Assembly (NCBI GenBank): GCA_003566395.1
Contig: PXDL01000061.1
Location: forward strand, 1-5,545
Source: Balneolia bacterium
Lineage (GTDB): Bacteria; Bacteroidota; Rhodothermia; Balneolales; Cyclonatronaceae
Length of the DNA: 5,545 nucleotides
Reading direction: 5' to 3'
Position 1 is the stretch's first letter. Every line of letters begins with the position of its first letter. Positions 1 through 5,545 of this stretch are shown here, one piece after another. The notes under the pieces are model-generated. The model was not told where the DNA came from and made no database searches. It was given only the letters and a program-made list of their open reading frames with translations. Position numbers and translations under genes: made by a program.

Positions 1-54
1 GACGATGAGCAGATCAAGAAAATTAATTTTCTTTTCGGGTTCCGATTGTTTCAT
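1..54 (-). CDS. 5' end of a gene leaving the window; possible Wzz-like chain-length determinant protein (partial)
   Basis: An ATG at 54-52 on the minus strand opens a frame that stays open to the window edge and encodes MKQSEPEKKINFLDLLIV. A short charged, hydrophilic start followed by a phrase like 'LDLLIV' is typical of the cytoplasmic N-terminus of Wzz/Etk-type polysaccharide chain-length proteins (Wzz N-terminal domain family), where it comes just before the first membrane helix. Only 18 codons are visible, so this family call is a resemblance and not an identification. The gene lies 323 bases downstream of the CotH gene on the same strand. The gap suggests that it has its own promoter. 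No Shine-Dalgarno sequence is visible upstream, which is usual in this group of bacteria. It could also be an unrelated membrane protein or a chance open frame. Confidence 0.45.
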   Translation of the reverse strand, partial: MKQSEPEKKINFLDLLIV

Positions 55-377
55 AAACGTTAAGAAGTAGCAGACCGTTAATTCCGGAAAGTTTTCTGGA
101 AAATTTTTTTGGATATCACCGTTTTCAGGAAATGGTAAAAGGCAAATTCACTTCAACTTTTTGATGCGAGTCTCGAGAATCTGAGCATCCCTTAAACAAC
201 GGTAAAGAAACGAAGTTTCGAAATTATTTCAGTAGCGAAATAACATTCAGGTTGAATTTTGAATTACGGCAAACCTTAAATATACATTGATTACCAGTAA
301 AAAACAGCATCGGGATGGGGGACCTGCCGGATATGCATATTATGTGATAAACGAAAATGAGCCCGGTGAAAAAGTCC
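55..377. other. Non-coding intergenic region, 323 bases
   Basis: All six frames are broken by stops and only tiny open frames of about 10-15 codons occur (for example 291-338 minus), none with a convincing start context. The stretch is AT-rich compared with the flanking gene. It should hold the 3' untranslated end of the CotH gene and the promoter of the minus-strand gene starting at 54. I found no GC-rich hairpin followed by a T-run that would make a clear terminator, no tRNA-like fold and no exact TAnnTTTG promoter box. The visible structure is a pair of short inverted repeats at 207-243 and a 10-base palindrome (ATATGCATAT) at 331-340. Confidence 0.6.
207..243. repeat. Two adjacent short inverted repeats
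   Basis: GAAAC at 207-211 pairs with GTTTC at 215-219 around a 3-base spacer, and TTATTTC at 224-230 pairs exactly with GAAATAA at 237-243 around a 6-base spacer. Both are AT-rich, so each hairpin would be weak, and neither is followed by a clear T-tract. They could mark an operator or RNA structure in the leader of the gene starting at 54, or be chance in AT-rich DNA. Confidence 0.3.
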
Positions 378-3300
378 TCACTTTATAAGTATCATTTTAC
401 GGACTTCCTTAAAACTGCCGGAAACGATACGGTACATATACACACCGCTGGAAAGACCTGAACCATCGAACGTTACCGAATAGCGGCCGGGGGAAAGCAC
501 CTCATCTACCAGTGTAGCAGCCTTACGCCCGTGCAGGGTGTAAACCTCCAGAGTAATCGGTGCCGCATCGGAAAGCACAAACTCGATTTGAGTGGTCGGG
601 TTAAAGGGGTTCGGATAGTTCTGCTTAAGGACTATCCGTTCCGGGGTTTCAAGTTCGCCTGACAACGTCCCTGTTGTTTCGAACGTAAATGGCTGTGACC
701 AGGGAGAAGGTCCGGCATCGTTCAACGCTCGTACGCGCCAATGGTGTAACGTATAGGGTTCCAAAATATCTATAACCGGATATTCTATTAAAACCGTAGT
801 TCTGCGGCCGGGTTCAATTTCTGATGGTGTATGTACCGCATCGAGCACCAACGAACTGAAATCCATATCGGTGGAAATTTGTACCTGGTAGTATTCGCCC
901 CCCTCGGCCGGGCTCCACCTAAAGACCGAATAATCCGGGCTAACGGCTTGTTCATCGTTTTCAGGTGAAATAAGCATGACTTGTTCAGGCAGTTGAGGAA
1001 TCTCTGTGGTCTTGTGCAGCATCACGTTGTTAAAGCGCGCATTTCCATTGTTCCCGGTTCGGTAGTTCTCATCACCGGTAAAACGGATGCGGAATCGTAG
1101 ATCCGGATTGTCTGCCACCTCGGAAACACCCGATAGCGAGACCGACACCTGCTTCCATGCTTCATATAACATAAACTCCGAGCGGTCAAGTCCTTCAGAA
1201 GTCCATGAATCGTTTCCCGATTGAGTAATGTATTCCAACTTAATGCTCCGCTGACCCGACCCTGTGCGCCGGGCGGCCATAGAAAACGTAAAGTCGGTTT
1301 CGCTGATGCCGGTAGTCGGTACAGCAAAGACAAGACTGCTCTCTCCGGCTTCAGTCAGGACAGGATTTCGGGCACGAATCCCACGCATATCGGAGTCTTC
1401 CACAGGTTGATGGTTCCAGAGCTCCGGAACATAGTTGATTCCGGTGGGGTCATTAACACGATCAAGTATTCCTGCTGTCTGGCCCAAATTTTCCGGAGGA
1501 TACGGGCTGATTGCCGCTTGATATGTGAGGGCCGCTTCGTGATTTTCTCCCTGTGCGGCCTGGATGGATTGCAGAGGCTCATTATTTGGGATGTCGGTGG
1601 TAAACTTCCAGTAGTAAAAGACCTGTAGCGGCTCAGGTTCGTCATCCGGCACAAAATGAGCCGTAAGATGAACATCAGCAGAAAGACTGAGTTCGGCTTC
1701 GGGAGTTGACGGATTTACAAGGTCAGGGATATCCTGGTCGGATTCCCAATGTGAAAACCGATAACCTTCTTCAGCCCGGACAGACAAACGCACCGGAATG
1801 TGACTGAAGTAGGTGCCGTCCCATACGGAATTGCCTGAATGGATACCTCCCGGCGCTTTCGAAAGATCGAGGGAGTTGACCTGTACGTTTCCGGCCAAGG
1901 GATCGGAAACAGATACGGAAAGAGTAACCGTATCTTCAATTTCGAAGTGGTTCATGATATGCTCTCGCAGATAACCGGGCCGCTCCTGTGCATAAGTGTA
2001 CATAGCTTCCACATCCTGATGCTCCCATTTTTCAACCGATCCGTGGTTTATCCAGCGGTGGATATGCTCTTCAATAACCGGTTCAATAGGCGCGCGCAAA
2101 CTGTCGATAAAATGAATAACCCGCTCCGTAGTAAATGCAGAGTTGAGCTGATCTGCCATCCGGTTGATGAAAGCATAGCGGAAGTTATCGTTATCCAGCA
2201 GGTTGCGTAGCAGCAAATTCGGCCATTCATGCTCAACACGCGGGTTCTCAGGCAGAGTCATCCACTCGATCATATCGAAATCAGCTTGAGTATAGTAGCC
2301 GAGCGATCGGTCCACATCATACATCATCCAGCGCCAGCGACCGTCCATGCCCTCGGGCGCATTTGGGTTAAAGGATAACCTGGCACGCCAGTAGAGGATG
2401 TTATTCTGAGGCCAATCGTTGTTTCCGAAATACGCCTGCGCGCTGTAATAATCCAAAAAATTATCGATATCCATCTTCTGACCTACCTGTTCAAAATAAG
2501 CGGGATCGGACAGATCATGGCCGGTAATATAATCGAGAAAATCCAGGTAATGTTCGTCCGAGCCTTCAACGACTTCATTGCGATTGGTGAGCAGGTCGAG
2601 TTCGTTTTCATCCACGCCGTATTTGCGGTGCAGGTAATGCCTGTCGAATCGCTCGCGGATATTGTGAATTCCCCAATATTCTCCGTTGATAAAGACCACT
2701 ACCGGGCGGTAGGCCTGTGTATCAAAATTCAAATGGGAAACCAGAGATTGGGCCGTGGCGTCCATAAACATAGTCCCTCCGAAATCGTTGCCCGAGTTGC
2801 GTAAAATCAGTCGGTTATAATTATCGTAGGGCTGATCGGGGAAAACAGGGTGATAGAAGCGGTTCTCACCGTAATCACTTCGTGCGTACAGGCGAAGACT
2901 TTTCTGTGGAAACGTACGTGAAAACCCACCGTGAATCCGGATTCCAGCTTCCTGCCGTAACGAGAGATTTTGGTCTTCAAAAAGTTCAATGCTTGCAGGC
3001 CGCTCCCATTCCACTCCCCGATTTGTGAAATTACCTGTATGCGGATTTCCCTCCACATAACCTGCACCCGGAACATAGATACCTTCATCAAACCCGAAAA
3101 GCCCAAGACTGTCGGTAGCAATGGATACAACCGGAACTGAAAAAACTGGATGCTCATCATCAAAAACAAAAAACGTGCGGGTTTCAACCGGGGACAGCTC
3201 ACCGTTAACTTCTGCAACTGCTCGGATTACTGTTGCTTTCCGTATGAGTCCTTCAGGTTCATACCAGGCCCGGAAAGGATGCCCGCCGTTGTTGGTGGGA

Positions 3301-3701
3301 ATCATGGAAATGATGTTGGGCTCACTACTTCGGTCATCAATCGGTACAAGTTCCTGATATAAAATAGAGGTGGTATCCGGCCGGTCCCCATTTGTAGTGT
3401 AAAAAATTCGGGCATCCGGATCATTATGAAAAAAAGCAAGATTGATTCCGCTTTCATAGAATCCTGATTCGTGTGAGAAAACAGGCCGTTCCTGTGCAAT
3501 AGCCGGATCTGAAGAGAGAAACAGACCGGGACTGATTAAACAAAATAGAAGCACCGGCAAGAAACCGGGGAAATATGAAAACAAAGGATAAACCATCAAA
3601 ATGCTATGTACTAAATTATTTGCTCTCCGATAAGTCCGCCCGAGGGCAAAATGAGATCTGATTCTCAATATGCCCGCCTCAAGCAGTAAAAAAATAGACA
3701 T
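378..3701 (-). CDS. Secreted multidomain CotH kinase-family protein with T9SS type A sorting domain
   Basis: This 1107-residue protein is predicted to be exported by Sec and then across the outer membrane by the type IX system. Domains in order: hydrophobic signal segment about 36-64 with a likely cleavage after AIA (67-69); chitobiase/hexosaminidase C-terminal-like domain about 72-178 (IFYTTNGDRP, then KATVIRAVAEVNG); CotH domain about 186-560; InlB-like repeat about 592-684 (GYRFSHWES, ending LTAHFV); beta-sandwich region about 694-895; FN3-like domain about 905-1009; T9SS sorting domain about 1018-1107 (QNYPNPFNPTT, then SSGVYMYRI and a basic end). The CotH core keeps FINGEYWGIHNIRERFD (337-353) and WRWMMYDVDRSLG (456-468). 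Some CotH proteins, such as those of Bacillus spores, are atypical protein kinases; the substrate here is unknown. The first ATG (3701) leaves about 35 extra residues before the hydrophobic segment. Met36 (ATG at 3596-3594) would give a more compact signal peptide, though one without positive charges at its start. The frame is intact and stops with TGA at 380-378. The family call is firm; the start is uncertain. Confidence 0.93.
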   Translation of the reverse strand: MSIFLLLEAGILRIRSHFALGRTYRRANNLVHSILMVYPLFSYFPGFLPVLLFCLISPGLFLSSDPAIAQERPVFSHESGFYESGINLAFFHNDPDARIFYTTNGDRPDTTSILYQELVPIDDRSSEPNIISMIPTNNGGHPFRAWYEPEGLIRKATVIRAVAEVNGELSPVETRTFFVFDDEHPVFSVPVVSIATDSLGLFGFDEGIYVPGAGYVEGNPHTGNFTNRGVEWERPASIELFEDQNLSLRQEAGIRIHGGFSRTFPQKSLRLYARSDYGENRFYHPVFPDQPYDNYNRLILRNSGNDFGGTMFMDATAQSLVSHLNFDTQAYRPVVVFINGEYWGIHNIRERFDRHYLHRKYGVDENELDLLTNRNEVVEGSDEHYLDFLDYITGHDLSDPAYFEQVGQKMDIDNFLDYYSAQAYFGNNDWPQNNILYWRARLSFNPNAPEGMDGRWRWMMYDVDRSLGYYTQADFDMIEWMTLPENPRVEHEWPNLLLRNLLDNDNFRYAFINRMADQLNSAFTTERVIHFIDSLRAPIEPVIEEHIHRWINHGSVEKWEHQDVEAMYTYAQERPGYLREHIMNHFEIEDTVTLSVSVSDPLAGNVQVNSLDLSKAPGGIHSGNSVWDGTYFSHIPVRLSVRAEEGYRFSHWESDQDIPDLVNPSTPEAELSLSADVHLTAHFVPDDEPEPLQVFYYWKFTTDIPNNEPLQSIQAAQGENHEAALTYQAAISPYPPENLGQTAGILDRVNDPTGINYVPELWNHQPVEDSDMRGIRARNPVLTEAGESSLVFAVPTTGISETDFTFSMAARRTGSGQRSIKLEYITQSGNDSWTSEGLDRSEFMLYEAWKQVSVSLSGVSEVADNPDLRFRIRFTGDENYRTGNNGNARFNNVMLHKTTEIPQLPEQVMLISPENDEQAVSPDYSVFRWSPAEGGEYYQVQISTDMDFSSLVLDAVHTPSEIEPGRRTTVLIEYPVIDILEPYTLHHWRVRALNDAGPSPWSQPFTFETTGTLSGELETPERIVLKQNYPNPFNPTTQIEFVLSDAAPITLEVYTLHGRKAATLVDEVLSPGRYSVTFDGSGLSSGVYMYRIVSGSFKEVRKMILIK

Positions 3702-3719
3702 TTTAAAATATATATTCTT

Positions 3720-3726
3720 CCTCCTT
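3720..3726 (-). promoter_or_regulatory. Shine-Dalgarno-like AAGGAGG upstream of the CotH gene, too distant
   Basis: The minus strand reads AAGGAGG here, a near-perfect ribosome-binding match, but 18 bases separate it from the ATG at 3701, against the usual 5-10. The spacer is AT-rich (ATATATATTTT). The frame has a stop at 3728-3726, so no earlier ATG, GTG or TTG start is available. The site favours the 3701 start only weakly. It may be chance, because the genes around it have no such motif. Confidence 0.3.
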
Positions 3727-3834
3727 CAGGATGCCGATTGAATGCAGATGATGCTTTCCTCAACAGATTTACGGGGTAGAATACAGGGCTGGGAACAGCT
3801 ATCGTGCAACCCTTAAATTCTTTAAACTTGTTTT

Positions 3835-4740
3835 TCACTTCGCCGGTGAAGCTTTCTTTCGGGTTTTTTTTCTTGCAAGTACGATGCCGCCCACCACAAA
3901 GGCACTTCCAATATATTGCAGAAAACTGAGTGGTTCGTTGAGCAGCAAAATACCGAACAAAAGTCCGAAAACCGGCACCAGATTCTGGAACGTAGAGGTA
4001 CGTACCGGTCCGACATGGCTTACGCCGTAATTCCAGATTACATAGGCCATGCCGATGGAAAGCAGTCCGCTGTAGATGGTTCCGCCCCATGCCGCGCCGC
4101 TGACCTGAGCATAGTCGAGCTGAATCATCCATGGAATGCCGGCGATTATCAGAGCCGTACCGCCGGTGAACATCATCAGCGTGGTGAACTGTATGGGCGT
4201 GTAGCGTGCCAGCATTCGCTTGCTGAAAAGCGTGTAAAGCCCGAAAACAGAAGCAGCAAGCAGAATAATCAGATCACCGACTACATTTTCCGACTCAAGC
4301 GTAAATCCGGCAGCACTGCCTTCCATGATAAAATAGATGCCTGTAAAGGCCGCAACCACACCTCCGGCGGTGTAAATGTTTAGCGGCTGTTTAAAAAATA
4401 TCCGTCCTATCACCGCTATCCATACGGGAATGGTTCCGAGCATCACCGCGGCATTGGCTGCAAATGTGTAGCTGATACCCACTATAAAAAGACATTGATA
4501 GGTGAGATTGCCCAGCAGTCCGAGGCCGATCAGTTTGGGCCAGTCGCCTTTATGAACCGTAAGCTTCTGACCGCTGCGTAACAGCATCACATACATAAAT
4601 CCCGTAGCCAAAATGAACCGGAATGCATTGAAGCTCATCGGGTCGATTTCTTCAAGGGAAAACTTGACCACCGAAAAGTTCAGCGCCCAAATGAAGGCGA
4701 CAAGTAATAGCAGGGATTCAACAACAATTTTGCGGTTCAA
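3835..4740 (-). CDS. EamA/DMT-family transporter (drug/metabolite exporter)
   Basis: A 301-residue inner-membrane protein with about ten hydrophobic helices arranged as two EamA repeats (about 8-140 and 153-290), the usual size and plan for the drug/metabolite transporter superfamily. Family features are visible: AFIWALNFSVVKFSL in helix 1 (15-29), an asparagine- and alanine-rich stretch followed by a proline helix (YTFAANAAVMLGTIPVW, 91-107), the start of the second repeat at GDLIILLAASVFGLYTLFSK (155-174), and the final TSTFQNLVPVFGLLFG...LNEPLS segment (248-272). The C-terminus is a basic tail (RKKTRKKASPAK). Members export amino acids, nucleosides or other small metabolites; the substrate cannot be read from the sequence. 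The start is TTG at 4740-4738: there is no in-frame ATG between it and the upstream stop at 4830-4828, and the next ATG (Met35) would remove helix 1. The gene is on the same strand as the CotH gene, 133 bases upstream, and divergent from the lipoprotein gene. Confidence 0.93.
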   Translation of the reverse strand: MNRKIVVESLLLLVAFIWALNFSVVKFSLEEIDPMSFNAFRFILATGFMYVMLLRSGQKLTVHKGDWPKLIGLGLLGNLTYQCLFIVGISYTFAANAAVMLGTIPVWIAVIGRIFFKQPLNIYTAGGVVAAFTGIYFIMEGSAAGFTLESENVVGDLIILLAASVFGLYTLFSKRMLARYTPIQFTTLMMFTGGTALIIAGIPWMIQLDYAQVSGAAWGGTIYSGLLSIGMAYVIWNYGVSHVGPVRTSTFQNLVPVFGLLFGILLLNEPLSFLQYIGSAFVVGGIVLARKKTRKKASPAK

Positions 4741-4909
4741 AAATAAGCCTGGGTAAAGGTGTGGATTTCCGGCCGCCCGGGCCTGAAAAAGGAAACCGCT
4801 AAAATACGGAAATTTGATGCTTCCGCCTTATCGAACAGGAAACTTGAGGCAGAACAAGAATGCTTGAGAAAACTTGTATTTTGGCAAAAATGAACTCCCG
4901 CTGAAACTC
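4741..4909. promoter_or_regulatory. Divergent intergenic region with candidate promoters in both directions
   Basis: These 169 bases separate the leftward transporter gene from the rightward lipoprotein gene, so they should carry both promoters. On the plus strand TATTTTGG at 4877-4884, and on the minus strand TATTTTAG at 4806-4799, each match five of the six fixed bases of the Bacteroidota-type -7 element TAnnTTTG. Neither has a well-placed upstream TTG element, so both are weak guesses. No Shine-Dalgarno sequence precedes either start codon. Confidence 0.25.
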
Positions 4910-5545
4910 ATGTTGCACACAAATCAATCACTGCTGTTTTGTCTTTTCTGTGCTTTCATTTTCTGGGTGATAAGTTCGTGCACAAACGCGCATCAGGCTG
5001 ATCTTCAGCCGGAAAGCACAGCCGGGGAAGGCGTACAGCGCATTTATCTTTATCCGGATTCCGATATCCCCGGGAAGAAATACGACCAAACCTTTTCAGG
5101 ATCGGCCCGCTGGAACCGGGAAGAGATTCAGGAATTAAAGCATATTCGCATCGAAAAGGATGAAGCTGAATTTCCCGGATCCGGTGTACTGAAACTGCAT
5201 TTTCCCGAACCACAGGATCGCTTGTTCGGGAGTAAATGGCTAAACCTGCACAGCCTCTACGCAGATCCATCCGGAATGCGGCAGATCCTCGCAAGCAAGA
5301 TGTTTAACGAGCTGGACCAACCGGCTCCCCAAACCCGTTACATCGTACTTTTTATTGATGATGTGTACGAAGGTCTGGGAATACACATTGCCCGGGCCGA
5401 TTTGCGTACAAACGGTCAACATGGTTCCGAATCTGAAATTTCGGTGCTTCCGGATTTGGAAGAACTGAAACAGTGGGCCCGCGACACCCCGGCCGGTGAT
5501 GCTTTTTATGCCGGAATCAGGGAACGCTTCGGGCTTGAAAAACTC
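4910..5545 (+). CDS. Predicted lipoprotein with a degenerate CotH-like domain (partial, 3' end outside window)
   Basis: An ATG at 4910 opens a frame with no stop through to the window edge (212 codons). An in-frame TGA at 4865-4867 limits the start; the only other option is a TTG at 4874. The N-terminus is a lipoprotein signal: hydrophobic residues 8-20 followed by the lipobox ISSC, with the acylated Cys at 24. Residues 104-165 resemble the core of the CotH kinase family: LFGSKWLNLHSLYADPSGMR, then a helix (ILASKMFNELDQPAPQTRY), then the strand-turn FIDDVYEGLGIHIARAD. This corresponds to the family pattern in which a W.L...Y.D...R segment leads to NG.Y.G....E+.D, here with Asp-Asp for Asn-Gly and Ala for the usual Glu. 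The C-terminal half, where the acidic site of the family normally lies, is not in the window. It is divergent from the transporter gene. The lipoprotein call is firm; the CotH assignment is moderate and made by eye. Confidence 0.8.
   Translation, partial: MLHTNQSLLFCLFCAFIFWVISSCTNAHQADLQPESTAGEGVQRIYLYPDSDIPGKKYDQTFSGSARWNREEIQELKHIRIEKDEAEFPGSGVLKLHFPEPQDRLFGSKWLNLHSLYADPSGMRQILASKMFNELDQPAPQTRYIVLFIDDVYEGLGIHIARADLRTNGQHGSESEISVLPDLEELKQWARDTPAGDAFYAGIRERFGLEKL

Noticed and set aside
85..117. T-rich run after GGAAAGTTTTCTGGAAAA as a rho-independent terminator
   Set aside because: The possible stems are 4-5 AT-rich bases with loops of two bases, and no plus-strand gene ends nearby.
291..338. 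Minus-strand mini-ORF of 15 codons downstream of the CotH gene
   Set aside because: Very short, no ribosome-binding site and no recognisable motif; expected by chance.
1221..1628. Plus-strand open frame of 135 codons antisense to the CotH gene
   Set aside because: It lies wholly inside the CotH coding region, whose domains are clear; its translation is rich in Arg, Cys and Ile with no recognisable domain. This is an antisense shadow.
3831..3868. Possible terminator at the end of the transporter gene (TTCAC/GTGAA hairpin over the stop codon)
   Set aside because: The stem is only 5 bases and on the coding strand it is followed by an A-rich, not T-rich, stretch. The long T-run (3864-3871 region) lies on the other strand, where no gene ends.
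3665..4132. Minus-strand open frame of 155 codons spanning the transporter end and the gap to the CotH gene
   Set aside because: It overlaps the true transporter frame out of phase and its translation resembles no family; it bridges the gap only because stops happen to be rare.
3916..4383. Plus-strand open frame of 155 codons antisense to the EamA gene
   Set aside because: The opposite strand encodes a typical EamA protein over the same bases; the antisense product is hydrophilic with no domain.
4956..5294. Minus-strand open frame of 112 codons opposite the lipoprotein gene
   Set aside because: The plus strand has a lipoprotein signal and a CotH-like core with a continuous frame from 4910 to the edge, so the minus frame is a shadow.

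Overview
The window reads as chromosomal DNA from a Gram-negative bacterium of the Balneolota/Rhodothermota/Bacteroidota group. The main evidence is the large secreted protein. It ends in a type IX secretion (T9SS) type A sorting domain with the motif QNYPNPFNPTT, which is very common in those phyla. Base composition is moderate, Shine-Dalgarno sequences are weak or absent, and the lipoprotein and signal-peptide architecture fits the same group. The phylum is an inference from family knowledge; no database search was run.

Layout from left to right. At 1-54 (minus) lies what looks like the first 18 codons of a gene that leaves the window; it weakly resembles the N-terminus of Wzz-type chain-length determinant proteins. 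Positions 55-377 are non-coding as far as can be seen and hold only short inverted repeats. At 378-3701 (minus) is a 1107-residue modular secreted protein: signal peptide, chitobiase C-terminal-like domain, CotH kinase-like domain, InlB-like repeat, beta-sandwich region, FN3-like domain and T9SS sorting tail. After a 133-base gap, 3835-4740 (minus) encodes a 301-residue EamA/DMT-family ten-helix transporter that appears to start at TTG. A 169-base divergent intergenic region follows. On the plus strand, a lipoprotein gene starts at 4910 and runs off the right edge (212 codons visible); its sequence contains a degenerate CotH-like segment.

The main point of interest is that two very different CotH-type proteins, one exported by T9SS and one a predicted lipoprotein with altered motif residues, lie on either side of a small-molecule exporter and point in opposite directions. 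Whether they work together cannot be decided from this window. The transporter and the large CotH protein share a strand and have no obvious terminator between them, so co-transcription is possible. I see no tRNA, rRNA, CRISPR array, insertion sequence or phage gene. I do not see strong evidence for a wholly new system; the partial CotH-like lipoprotein is the least ordinary item.
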